Notes under the pieces: generated by a model
Told to the model about the DNA's origin: nothing
Database searches by the model: none
The model's input: only the letters and a program-made list of their open reading frames with translations
Shown: positions 34,186-44,000 of the stretch, one piece after another
Position numbering within the stretch: the first letter of the stretch is position 1
How the letters are laid out: every line of letters starts with the position of its first letter
Program-made: the position numbers and the translations under genes
Origin: Candidatus Proelusimicrobium tauri
GTDB taxonomy: Bacteria; Elusimicrobiota; Elusimicrobia; Elusimicrobiales; Elusimicrobiaceae
Direction of reading: 5' to 3'
Assembly (NCBI GenBank): GCA_002311025.1
Contig: DBYY01000007.1
Location: 29,381-93,380, forward strand
DNA length: 64,000 nucleotides

Positions 34186-36164
34186 AAGACTTCCTCCACA
34201 GTAAAGCAGAAACAAGCGCCGCCTTCCTTATTGTTTTGTGCTTCAATTTTGCCGCCGTGCGCTTCAATAATATGACGGGAAATATTAAGACCTAAGCCAT
34301 AGCCTTTTTCTTTAGAATTACCTTTATTATACTTTTCAAATATCTTTGCAAGTTGCGTTGGGGAAATACCGATACCGGTATCTTTTACAAACACTTTGCC
34401 TTTTTTATAAGATAGCGTAATTTTGCCTTTTTCGGTAAATTTTAAAGCATTGGAAATCAAATTACTAAAGACTCTTTTTAAAAGTTGTTCGTCGGCATTA
34501 ACCTTAACATTATTATCTATAAGATTTTCTATTTTTAATTGTTTATTGGCTGCTACTGCCTGCTGTTCTCTGGTAACTTGCTCGGCACAATCTTTGAGGT
34601 TGAAGATTGTTTTATTTAACTTAAGAAGACCTTTTTCAAGTTTAGAAATATCTAAAATGTTCTCAATTAGGGAAGTTAAGGTTTGGCTTGATTTTTCCAT
34701 ATTTTCAAGCATTTCTTTTTGCTCTTTTGTTAGAGAAGTATTTTCAAGCATCATTAAATAACCTTGTAAACCTAAAAGAGGCGCCCTTAAATCATGGGCA
34801 ATAGCATTAAAAATATTTTCCTTCATTTGATTTATTTGGTGTTCATAAGTAATATCTCTAAATAAAATAATACCGACCGCTTGAGCCTTGCTAGGTTTAA
34901 AAATATCACTGATAATCTCAAAATAAAATTCTTTATTATCTCTTAAAACGGGCAGAATTTTATTTTGTTTTTGTTTTAAAATATCTTCAAAAAGATTTTT
35001 CTCGTCAATAATGTCTTTACCGAAAGCACCGCTTTTTAAAATAAAATCAGCCGTTTCATTAGTAAAAAGTTTTTTACCTTTCAAAGAACACATAGCAAGA
35101 CCGTCACGCATTAAAGAAACGAGCAAATCAAGTTTTCTTTTTTCGTCTAAAATTTTATCAAGTTGCATACTTTGGTAATTTTTTAGACGCAAAGCCATTT
35201 CCTTAAAAGTATTAGTTAAAATTTCAAATTCGCTTAAAGTTTCCGAAGAATCAAGTTTAATATCAAAATCATTATCAGCAATTTGTTTTGCGGCCTTTGT
35301 TAAATCTTCCACAGGTTTACTGACTTCTTGAGAAAAAACCAAAGCGGCAAAATAGGAAAGTGTCGTTGTTGCTAAAATAAAGAAAGCAATAAGCCAAGTG
35401 ATAAGATTTATGTTCCAAAAGGCCTCTTTACGATACTGTAAAAGGGCAATGAATGTTTGCGGAAGAATTGTTTTTTGCCAGGCACCGACGAATAATGTCC
35501 CGTCTCGTGCCAAAATTTTCTTTAACAGATAGGATTCTTTTAAATTGCGTTCCAGTTCTTCAGGGGAGATATCCGGTAATAAATTAGAAGTGAAGGAAAT
35601 AATTTTCCCTTGTTGATTTAAAAAATAAAAACCACCGCTTTTACCAAATTCCTGATTTTCAAGTTTTTTCATAAAGGGTAAAATATCTAAAATAGCAAAG
35701 ATATACTGACCGTCTTTACGAGGATAAAGAATGGAAACATTACTACCTTCTTCTGAAGAAAGCGGACCTAAAGCAACTTGTTTATCGGTAATATCTTTTA
35801 GGTAAGGAAAAGTAGATAAATCAACGGAAAAATTATCTTCTTCCGTATTAACGCTAACGATATTTTTGCCTTGTTTATCTAAAAGAGCAATAAAAGTAAA
35901 CTGAGGATTTAAGTAAATTGTGTTTTTTACTTCTTCTAAAAATTTTTTTTGTTTGCTGGTATCAATTTGAGATAAATAATCCAGTTTTTGGTAGGAATCT
36001 TCTATGCTTTGTTTAAAAAAATCACTGGCAAGAGCAGTTAAATTTCTATAATTTTCCAAAATTACCGTTTTACTGTGATTTTGGTAATAAAACAAAAACA
36101 CACCCGTTATAAAAAGCGGGGTTATTATTACCATTATAAACAGTTTAAACAAACGGGCAAACAT
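34182..36164 (-). CDS. Membrane sensor histidine kinase (extracellular sensor-HAMP-PAS-HisKA-HATPase)
   Basis: 660 residues. Helix 1 at about 8-28, an extracytoplasmic Cache-like sensor (about 35-245), helix 2 near 250-275, HAMP, a PAS-like domain (about 345-430), HisKA with AIAHDLRAPLLGLQG (phospho-His), and an HATPase with NLISNALKFTEKG, VKDTGIGIS and KGYGLGLNIS. It should phosphorylate a response regulator, but no regulator gene is in the window, so it is an orphan kinase. It sits two bases after a secreted coiled-coil protein gene and is coupled to DUF3307. Confidence 0.93.
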   Translation of the reverse strand: MFARLFKLFIMVIITPLFITGVFLFYYQNHSKTVILENYRNLTALASDFFKQSIEDSYQKLDYLSQIDTSKQKKFLEEVKNTIYLNPQFTFIALLDKQGKNIVSVNTEEDNFSVDLSTFPYLKDITDKQVALGPLSSEEGSNVSILYPRKDGQYIFAILDILPFMKKLENQEFGKSGGFYFLNQQGKIISFTSNLLPDISPEELERNLKESYLLKKILARDGTLFVGAWQKTILPQTFIALLQYRKEAFWNINLITWLIAFFILATTTLSYFAALVFSQEVSKPVEDLTKAAKQIADNDFDIKLDSSETLSEFEILTNTFKEMALRLKNYQSMQLDKILDEKRKLDLLVSLMRDGLAMCSLKGKKLFTNETADFILKSGAFGKDIIDEKNLFEDILKQKQNKILPVLRDNKEFYFEIISDIFKPSKAQAVGIILFRDITYEHQINQMKENIFNAIAHDLRAPLLGLQGYLMMLENTSLTKEQKEMLENMEKSSQTLTSLIENILDISKLEKGLLKLNKTIFNLKDCAEQVTREQQAVAANKQLKIENLIDNNVKVNADEQLLKRVFSNLISNALKFTEKGKITLSYKKGKVFVKDTGIGISPTQLAKIFEKYNKGNSKEKGYGLGLNISRHIIEAHGGKIEAQNNKEGGACFCFTVEEVL

Positions 36165-36165
36165 T

Positions 36166-36612
36166 TTATTTTATATCTTTTGCCTTATCCTTTATTTTTT
36201 TGGATAAAGACTCTTCCTTTATTTTTTTAATATTTTCTTCTTCCAGTAAAAAAGATACTTTATTTTGAACAATTTTATCCTTATCTTTTTTGTTTTGTTT
36301 TAATTCGTCCTTAAGTTGTTTTATTTTATTTTCCTGTCTTTCAATTCTCTTTTCCTGACGGGAAAAGGCCTCTTCCTGTTTTTTGGTTTGTAATTTAATA
36401 ATTTCCTTTTTTATATTTTCTTTTTGATTTTCAGGAGCGCTATCATACTTTAAAATAAGTTTCTTAATATCTTCTTCTTCCTCAAGAATATTAGTCGGCG
36501 TTTTTTTAATATCAAAAGATTTGGCAACCTGACTGATCGCCACCGGTGAGGACTGCGCAAAAACGAAACTTGCAAAAAATAAAAAGTAAACTACCGCTAA
36601 AAAACGAAACAT
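36166..36612 (-). CDS. Secreted coiled-coil protein, function unknown
   Basis: 148 residues: a signal peptide ending VFAQSS (cleavage near 19), then a Lys/Glu-rich, heptad-like helix (about 60-140) with no Cys. No family recognised. It has an AGGAGATAAAAA ribosome site and lies immediately before the histidine kinase, so it might be a periplasmic accessory of that sensor, though nothing in the sequence proves this. Confidence 0.65.
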   Translation of the reverse strand: MFRFLAVVYFLFFASFVFAQSSPVAISQVAKSFDIKKTPTNILEEEEDIKKLILKYDSAPENQKENIKKEIIKLQTKKQEEAFSRQEKRIERQENKIKQLKDELKQNKKDKDKIVQNKVSFLLEEENIKKIKEESLSKKIKDKAKDIK

Positions 36613-36622
36613 TTTTTATCTC

Positions 36623-37306
36623 CTATTTATCTAAAATACCTGCTTCCTTAAAACCCTGTGCGCGCAAAAGACAAGCATCGCATTTTCCACACGGTTTTTT
36701 GCCTCCTTTATAGCAAGTCCAAGTTAAGCCAAAAGGAACTCTTAATTTAGCACCGAGTTTTGCTATTTGCGCTTTTGACAATTTTAAAAGAGGCGTTAAA
36801 ATCTTAATACTTTTGCCAGTAACAGCACCGCTTGTGCCTTCTTTAACCGCTTTTGAGAGCGGTTTATAAAATTGCGGTCTGCAATCGGGATAGCCGGAAT
36901 AATCTATTGCATTAGGACCGGCAATAATCGCTTCTGCACCGATACTATCCGCATAAGAAGCAGCAAGAGAAATAAAAAGCAAATTCCTGCCCGGAACATA
37001 AGTTGAGGGAAGTCTCTTTTTATTATGTATATCTCTAAGATTTGAACTGGGTAAAACTTTATTTTTACCGACCAAGGAAGTGGCCTCTTTTAACCAAGGC
37101 AAATTTAAAGTAATACTTTGCATTTTTACACCGAGTTTAGTGCAGATTTTTTTAGCGCAAGTTGTTTCTTTTATATGTCTTTGACCATAAGAAATATTTA
37201 AGGCCACGCACTCATACCCTTTTGCCAAAGCCCAATATAAACAAGTTGTAGAATCAAGTCCGCCTGAAAATAACACCACGGCTTTTTTAGTTTTTCTATC
37301 TATCAT
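36623..37306 (-). CDS. queC: 7-cyano-7-deazaguanine synthase
   Basis: 227 residues. The PP-loop VVLFSGGLDSTTCLYWA and the C-terminal zinc cysteines in KKPCGKCDACLLRAQGF mark QueC, which uses ATP and ammonia to make preQ0, the queuosine precursor. The ATG at 37306 is used rather than the GTG at 37309. It overlaps the end of the lipoprotein gene by 11 bases. No other queuosine gene (queD, queE, tgt) is in the window. Confidence 0.95.
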   Translation of the reverse strand: MIDRKTKKAVVLFSGGLDSTTCLYWALAKGYECVALNISYGQRHIKETTCAKKICTKLGVKMQSITLNLPWLKEATSLVGKNKVLPSSNLRDIHNKKRLPSTYVPGRNLLFISLAASYADSIGAEAIIAGPNAIDYSGYPDCRPQFYKPLSKAVKEGTSGAVTGKSIKILTPLLKLSKAQIAKLGAKLRVPFGLTWTCYKGGKKPCGKCDACLLRAQGFKEAGILDK

Positions 37307-37724
37307 CACCGCTTACCACCGCAGTACTTGTAAATTCTATTATTTTCTCCTCATCTTCAGGCGTAAGATTATCAATATATTTTAAGAAATAACTTGAAAG
37401 ATTCACAGGATAAGAAACATTGTCTTCATTTGTATATTGCCTTAAAATGATAGCATTTGCTCCTCTTTTTGCGGCAAATTTTTTTATTTTTTCAATTTCT
37501 CTCTTTATTACGCTTGCATCATTTGGTAATTTTTGCACCTGATAAAAACCTATACGGGAACAAGGCTTGTCAATTTGATTAGGATTTGAAAAAACCGGCA
37601 TATCCTTAGCATTTTGAACTTGACGCGATAAATCTTGCGGCCCTATGGGGACATAATTAGTCTTGCCCATAAAACTTGTGCAAGCCCCTAATAATAAAGT
37701 TGCGACAATTAAATATTTTTTCAT
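37296..37724 (-). CDS. Hypothetical lipoprotein
   Basis: 142 residues with a clear lipobox (LLLGAC, Cys15), so it should be membrane-anchored. The middle has KRGANAIILRQY, resembling the A..GANAVV element of small outer-membrane lipoproteins of the DUF4156/RcsF-like type. No catalytic motif. It is coupled to rlmN by an ATGA overlap and to queC by an 11-base overlap. Confidence 0.75.
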   Translation of the reverse strand: MKKYLIVATLLLGACTSFMGKTNYVPIGPQDLSRQVQNAKDMPVFSNPNQIDKPCSRIGFYQVQKLPNDASVIKREIEKIKKFAAKRGANAIILRQYTNEDNVSYPVNLSSYFLKYIDNLTPEDEEKIIEFTSTAVVSGDDR

Positions 37725-38758
37725 TTTTTCCTCCTATTATTTATGGCAAGTTGCCCGCAAGCAGCGGAAATATCGGAACCCAAACTTTTGCGTATGGAAT
37801 TTTTGATATGCATCTTTGTTAAGGCCTGAGAAAATTTGCGAACAACAAATTCGTCGGTTTCAACGGCTTTTCCTACGGCCTTATTACAAGCGATTAAATT
37901 AACGTGAAGCAAATAATTATCTCTTATTTCGCTTATCCATTTACCGAGTTTTCTTAAATGATGTAAGCCATTATTTTGTCCGTCAATAACCGTATATTCC
38001 AAAAAAACTTCGCGCGAAGTTCTGGCAAGATACTCTTCCAACTTTTCCTTAATAATATCCAAATCGTATTTTTTATTAATAGGCATAAGTTTGGACCTTT
38101 CTTCATTATCGGCATTATGTAAAGAAAGAGCCAAATTAACCTGCGGTAAATCTTGAGCAAGATTTATAAATCTTTCGGCTATGCCGGAAGTAGAAATTGA
38201 GATATGCCTTTGCCCGATGGCAAGATAATCATTATTGGAAAGTTCCTTTACCGCCGCTACTACGTTTTGATAGTTTAACAAAGGTTCCCCCATTCCCATA
38301 AAAACGACATTGGAAACCCTTTCCCCAAGTTTCTTTTCTTTTAAGAAATCAGACCAAAAAAGGGCTTGGTCGCAAATTTCTTCGGTAGTAAGATTTCTTT
38401 TAAAACCCATTTTGCCCGTCGCGCAAAAAGCACAACCCAAAGGGCAACCTACTTGAGAAGAAACACAAATACTCCAAGTTTTGCCCGGTTTCATTAAAAC
38501 AGTTTCTATCTGAAGGCCGTCTTCAAGTTCAAGCAAGGCTTTAAAAACTTTATCAATTTTTGAGGCCTGTATTAAAACAGGTTTTACACTTAGAACTTTA
38601 AAGTTTTTATTTAATAATTCACGCAAATCAAGCGGAAGATTTGTTGCCTTATCCCAAGAATCAATGCCCTGTTCATAGACGGCTGTCCTTATCTGCGCCA
38701 AACGATAAGCAGGTATTTTTTGGGTTTTAATAAAATCTTTTATTTTTTCGAAATTCAT
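37721..38758 (-). CDS. rlmN: Dual-specificity rRNA/tRNA methyltransferase RlmN
   Basis: 345 residues. The radical SAM motif is SSQVGCPLGCAFCATGKMGF (CxxxCxxC), and the methyl-carrying Cys lies near the end (DISAACGQL). The family adds a C2 methyl group to A2503 of 23S rRNA and A37 of some tRNAs. It begins 2 bases after the carboxyltransferase stop with no clear ribosome site, so it may depend on translation of that gene. Confidence 0.96.
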   Translation of the reverse strand: MNFEKIKDFIKTQKIPAYRLAQIRTAVYEQGIDSWDKATNLPLDLRELLNKNFKVLSVKPVLIQASKIDKVFKALLELEDGLQIETVLMKPGKTWSICVSSQVGCPLGCAFCATGKMGFKRNLTTEEICDQALFWSDFLKEKKLGERVSNVVFMGMGEPLLNYQNVVAAVKELSNNDYLAIGQRHISISTSGIAERFINLAQDLPQVNLALSLHNADNEERSKLMPINKKYDLDIIKEKLEEYLARTSREVFLEYTVIDGQNNGLHHLRKLGKWISEIRDNYLLHVNLIACNKAVGKAVETDEFVVRKFSQALTKMHIKNSIRKSLGSDISAACGQLAINNRRKK

Positions 38759-38760
38759 AA

Positions 38761-40371
38761 TTAAAGCGGGATATTGCCTCTTTTTGTATTAAATTGAGGT
38801 TTCCTTTTATCCTTTAATAATCTAAATGCTCTGATGATTTTTTGACGCGCAAAAGTTGGTTCTAAAATTTCATCAATAGAACCGCTTGCTGCCGTCTGAT
38901 AAGGTGAAGCAAATTTTTGAGCATATTCTTTAGTAAGTTTTTCTTTTAATTCTTCAACTTTATCTTTGGGAGCGGCTTTAATTTCTTTTGAGTAAAGTAT
39001 TTCTATTGCGCCACGCGGGCCCATAACGGCAATTTCAGCCGAAGGCAAGGCGAAGTTAAAATCTCCGCCGAGATACTTTGAACTCATCGCAATATAGGCA
39101 CCGCCGTAAGCCTTGCGTAAAACTAAAGTAATCTTTGGCACGCTGGCTTCGCTGTAAGCATAAAGGAGTTTAGCACCGTGTCTGATAATACCACCGTGTT
39201 CTTGAGCGACACCCGGCAAATAACCGCCTAAATCAACAAGCGTAAGTATAGGTATATTAAAAGCATTTAAGAAACGAACAAAGCGCGCTGCTTTATCACT
39301 TGCGTCCATATCCAAAGCCCCGCCTAAAACATCAGAGTTATTTGCAACTATACCGACAACCTCGCCGCCCATTTTTGCAAAACCGGTAACGATATTTTTG
39401 GCAAAATCACGGTGTATCTCAAAAAATTTATTTTCATCGGCAAGTTCCCAAATAATATGCTGAATCCTAAAAGGTTTTTTAGGATTAATTTCGCAAACTT
39501 TTTCAAGTAAAGGGGTTTGCCTATCAACAGAGTCTATGGTTGTGGTTGCGGGTGCCTTTTCATAACAGTTTTGCGGTAAGAGAGATAAAAGTTCCCTAAC
39601 TTGCCTAAAGCAATCTTGTTCGCTGTTTGCAATAACATGGCAGACACCGCTTTTTTGAGAGTGCATTTTGGCCCCGCCGAGTGTATCAAAGGTAACATCT
39701 TCGCCCGTTGCCGCTTTTACAACATTGGGACCGGTTACAAACATATGGCTGATACCGTCAACCATAAAAATAAAATCAGTTAAAGCAGGTGAGTAAACCG
39801 CCCCCCCCGCACAAGGACCGAGCACCACAGATATTTGCGGTATTATGCCCGAGGCTTTTACATTGCGGTAAAAAATTTCGCCATAGCCGTCAAGACTGTT
39901 AACGCCTTCTTGGATTCTCGCACCGCCGGAATCAAGCAAACCGATTAAAGGAATTTTGGCTTCTATGGCAAGATCCATTAAATTAGCAATCTTTTTTGCG
40001 TGAGCAAGCCCGAGTGAACCGCCAAGACTCATAAAATCTTGAGCAAAAATAGCAACATCACGCCCGTTTATTTTACCAAAACCGGTAATAACACCGTCGC
40101 CTTTAATATTTTTATCTTTTAAGTCAAAATCATTGCTTGCTGTTTGGACTAAAGTGCGAATTTCAAAAAAACTGTTTTCATCAAGCAAATAGGAAAGACG
40201 CTGCCTAGCGGTAAATTTGCCTTTTTGATTTTGAATACGCTCTTTTTCCGGTGAACTTTGCACGGCTTGAGCATAAACCTGTCTAAATTTTTTAATACTT
40301 GCAGCAAGTTCTTTTTTGCCTTTTGGTTCTTCGTCTGTCTTTGTGCTGGTAATTATTGTATCGTCGTTCAT
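38761..40371 (-). CDS. Acyl-CoA carboxylase carboxyltransferase subunit
   Basis: 536 residues, two crotonase-like halves typical of propionyl/methylmalonyl/acetyl-CoA carboxyltransferases: LLDSGGARIQEG and GPCAGGAVYSPALTDF in the first half, TLVDLGGYLPG and KAYGGAYIAMSSKYLGGD in the second. It moves CO2 between biotin and acyl-CoA; no biotin carboxylase, biotin carrier or decarboxylase subunit is in the window. Its place directly after the synthase and its phosphopantetheinyl transferase suggests it may make malonyl- or methylmalonyl-CoA for that synthase, but a role in a sodium-pumping decarboxylase is also possible. AGAGG ribosome site. Confidence 0.9.
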   Translation of the reverse strand: MNDDTIITSTKTDEEPKGKKELAASIKKFRQVYAQAVQSSPEKERIQNQKGKFTARQRLSYLLDENSFFEIRTLVQTASNDFDLKDKNIKGDGVITGFGKINGRDVAIFAQDFMSLGGSLGLAHAKKIANLMDLAIEAKIPLIGLLDSGGARIQEGVNSLDGYGEIFYRNVKASGIIPQISVVLGPCAGGAVYSPALTDFIFMVDGISHMFVTGPNVVKAATGEDVTFDTLGGAKMHSQKSGVCHVIANSEQDCFRQVRELLSLLPQNCYEKAPATTTIDSVDRQTPLLEKVCEINPKKPFRIQHIIWELADENKFFEIHRDFAKNIVTGFAKMGGEVVGIVANNSDVLGGALDMDASDKAARFVRFLNAFNIPILTLVDLGGYLPGVAQEHGGIIRHGAKLLYAYSEASVPKITLVLRKAYGGAYIAMSSKYLGGDFNFALPSAEIAVMGPRGAIEILYSKEIKAAPKDKVEELKEKLTKEYAQKFASPYQTAASGSIDEILEPTFARQKIIRAFRLLKDKRKPQFNTKRGNIPL

Positions 40372-40389
40372 ATTAAACCTCTTAAATCT

Positions 40390-41016
40390 TTAAAATAATG
40401 GTTCTTCCGTGGCAAGGGCAAGTTTATAAGAACCTTCCAAATCTTGAACTGTTAAAGTGATATTGGGACTGCCTTGCTTTGCCCAAACATCAAGGGCCTT
40501 GCCCTGAAATTCCAATTTGCCAAAAACAAAATTTATATCGGTGCAACTAAGTTTAAGACCAACGCCCATAAATTTTAAAACGGCTTCTTTTTTTGCCCAA
40601 AGTTCCGTTAAAAACGGTGCTGATTTTGAAGAAATTTCCCTTTTGTCAAAACATTGTTTTACCCAAGCATTGCTTCTTTGTTCTATTGATTCAATATCTA
40701 CACCGATTGATTGACCTGTTAACGCAATAGCCGCAGCAGCATAAATACCGCTATGGGTTATGGAAACGGGCAATTTTGTGCCGCCGGGTACATTTAAAAC
40801 GGGCTTACCGTTGGCAAGATTTTTTACCTCTATATACTTAATATCGAAATTGAAAAGGTCACAAGCAAGCGTTTTTAAAGCATATCTGCCGCCAAGCCAC
40901 TCTGCTTTGCGTTTATCTATTTTAAACGCTTTATAAGTTTCCAGTTCCCTCTTGTTTAAAAATTCTTCCGCAGGAGGGACTTTTGAAAGTTCTACAATTT
41001 TTAATCTATGTGCCAT
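40390..41016 (-). CDS. 4'-phosphopantetheinyl transferase (Sfp/AcpT type)
   Basis: 208 residues. The two signature blocks are GVDIESI (metal-binding Asp/Glu) and LTELWAKKEAVLKFMG. It transfers phosphopantetheine from CoA to acyl carrier domains; given its position 17 bases after the giant synthase, the three ACPs of that protein are the probable targets. It also has its own -10 box 6 bases before the ATG, so it can be made independently and may serve the housekeeping ACP too. Confidence 0.93.
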   Translation of the reverse strand: MAHRLKIVELSKVPPAEEFLNKRELETYKAFKIDKRKAEWLGGRYALKTLACDLFNFDIKYIEVKNLANGKPVLNVPGGTKLPVSITHSGIYAAAAIALTGQSIGVDIESIEQRSNAWVKQCFDKREISSKSAPFLTELWAKKEAVLKFMGVGLKLSCTDINFVFGKLEFQGKALDVWAKQGSPNITLTVQDLEGSYKLALATEEPLF

Positions 41017-41022
41017 AACAAT

Positions 41023-41028
41023 ATAATA
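41023..41028 (-). promoter_or_regulatory. -10 box of a leaderless promoter for the phosphopantetheinyl transferase
   Basis: TATTAT (leftward) with 6 bases to the ATG at 41016, located in the 17-base gap after the synthase stop. No good -35 at 17 bases. Confidence 0.45.
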
Positions 41029-41033
41029 GCAAA

Positions 41034-44000
41034 TTACTGACCTATCATTTGATATTCTGAAAGTTCAACCCATAATTTGCCTGTTTCGTCAAAGACAAAG
41101 GCATTAAAGATGCTTTTGCCCTCAATATTCTTACCTGTATATTGGGCAAGAACAAATAAATTATCTTTCGGTTTATCTGTTAAGTTTAAAGCAATTGTGC
41201 CGATATAATCGGGCAGAGTCATTTTGTTTTCTACAAGAATATCTCTGTAACCGCAAGTTTGAAAGGCCGCTTCTATAAGCAAGGGATTAGAAAGCAAGTT
41301 CTTATCGCCATCGGCAAAAAGAGGGGCTTGCGGCTTTTGATAAACAGCAAGGACCTGATCTCCGTCGGCTTGAATAATACCGTCTAGAACCTTAAAACTA
41401 GGTCCATGAAACATACCCTGATAGATTTCTTCCTGTTTAAATCTATAATTTGAGGCGCTTTTTATAAGATTGTCAAAATCTATATTATCCTTAACATTTT
41501 GCCAATTGCTTTCATAATGGGTTAAGGCCTTTGCGTCAAAGTGTCTTCTTGTTGAACCCATTTTAATACCGCGACTGCCGATAAAATCAGATTCTAAAAC
41601 AAAAGAAACCAAACCTTGTTCGTTTTTGGCTTTTATCATAACTTCTTGATCTCTCATTCTAAGAAGTTTTATCGGTAAAGAAAAGTGAACATCTTGGAAA
41701 CCTTTTACATTTTGACCTAAAACTTTTGCGGCTTCAACAAAAGATTCTATACCCATAACGCCCGGAACATACGGCGTGCCGTTTATTGAGTGATCTTTTA
41801 AGAAAGGCCATTGTGCTTTATATATTTTTTGGGCAAAAAGTTCTTGATTTTTTATCAGACTTACAATTTCCCCTAGGAAAAAATTATCTTTGTCGGAAGA
41901 AGAAGTCTCCTCTTTAATAGGTTCTTGTGTTTTCTTTATTTCTTCTTGTTCGGTAGGTTCTTCTGCTTTTAGGGATGTTGACGTTTCTTCCCGTAAACTA
42001 AAAAGTTCGCCTTCTGCCTGATTTTGAACAGGTTCCTCTTCTTGAATAGAAGTTGAAAGTGTGTTGTTTGAGTTGTCATCATTACCGGAATTGTTTTCCT
42101 CTTCACTAGTTTCCTCTTCCATTTCTTCTTCTTCAATATTCGGTTCGCTAAAACAAATTTGTTTATCACTATCAAGTGTACCTAAATCATCGGTAAGCAC
42201 AATTTCCGGCACTTTACCGTAAACAATTTCATCAAGGAAAATTTGCATGCCGACTTCCGGATCAACAAACTTAAGACCTTGTTTTGTTAAGAAATCAAAT
42301 ACTCCCGGACGAACACCCATACCCACTTTAGCATAAGCACTCATAGCAATACTTACTGCCCTTTGGCCTTGCCTGTGTAAACTTAAAGCAAGTTTGGCAA
42401 GATAATCGCTGGCACTTGCATAATCACTTTGCCCTAAATTGCCGAATTTACCCGCAATTGAAGAAGCAAAAGCATAAAAACCGCTTTCCTTAACTAAATT
42501 AAGCGCTATAAAAGCAGCGGCACTGGTGGCCTTTACACTAAAGATTTTGTAATATTCTTCAATTGTTTTATCGGTAAGGAGTTTAGAGTGTTCAAGACCG
42601 GCAAAGTGAATAAGCCCGTCGAGTTTGCCGTATTTATGTTTGATTTTGGTTACAACATCTTTTAACATACTGCTGTTAGTAACATCGCATTGATAATATT
42701 CCACTTCGCTGCCAAGCGCTTTTAATTTTTCAATATTCTTGTAAAGATTTGCTGCATCGGTTATTTTGGCAAATTCTTTTTCAAGCAAAACGGGAGTTGC
42801 TTTTATAGTCGTATCTGATTTAAGTTTTTGCCATAATTCCTGTTTTAAGGCGGCAAGATCCTGCTCGCTTAAAGTTGCATAATAAGAGGTTTTATCCTGC
42901 ATTTCTATTATGTCCAAAATTAAGAGACGGCTTTTATATTGTTTTGCAATTTTCTGCGCTAAAATAGCACCTATGCCGCGCGCCGCACCGGTAAAGGCAA
43001 TTGTTTTACCCTCAAGATCCATACGCTTGAAATCTCTGTTTACTTTTCTGGGTAAGCAAAGAACGGTTTTTCTTTCAAGACCGTCAAAACAGATTAAACC
43101 TCTTTCATCCCCGGTAAGAACTTCACCGATAGTTTGCTGTGCCATTTGCTCGGGGGTAACATCTTCCCTAAAATCAATTATTTTAGTTAAGACGCCGGCA
43201 ATCTCGTGTAAATCTTTTCTAAAACAACTTGCACCGCCATAAACTGCACCGATAATGGGATTTAAAGGTTCCCTTGTTTTATAACCGAAATTACCGTCAA
43301 TTTTAGAAACAACCGCAACAAAAGTTTCTGCATCGTCACGTTTTGAAAGGTCCTTTACAAAAATCTTACAAGCATTAAATAAAGGCATTAGATTTTTTGT
43401 AAGTTCGGTGTTGGGATTGATTCTCTTATCAAATTTTTTAAGTGAGCAAGGTAAAGCATAAATGATACCTTGCACCGCTAAGGGATTTGCCGTAGCAAAT
43501 TCCTTAAAAGTGGTAATTGTTTCTTCAAGACTATCCCAATTTACTATTGTTGTATTTTTAGTTCTTGACCTTAAAGTTGTAAAAATATGGGTTCTTATGC
43601 CTTGTTCCTTAAAAGCATCGACATAGGCCTTTGTTATTGAAGCATTGTCAGACATTATTAAAACAACTCTCTGAGCGGATAATTTGCGCGGTTTTAAAGG
43701 GGTAAGCGGCGCTTGCGTTGTAATGGGAACAAAGCGAAGTTTTACATCTTCATCTGCTTTTGGGGATTCATGCTTTTCTTCTGTTTTTTCTTCCTTAGGA
43801 AGTTCTGCTTGCTTTGGTTCTTCTTTTTCTAAAACAGGTTTTTCTTCCGCTTTAGGTGATTTTGTTGTTTCTTCCTTTTGGAGTTCTTCTGTTTTCACCT
43901 CGGATTTAGGTTCGGCTTTAACTTCGGCAGTTTTGGCGTTGCCTGTTTCCTTTAAAACATATTTTATGCAGTGTCTTATCGTAGGATAATCTTTAAGTTG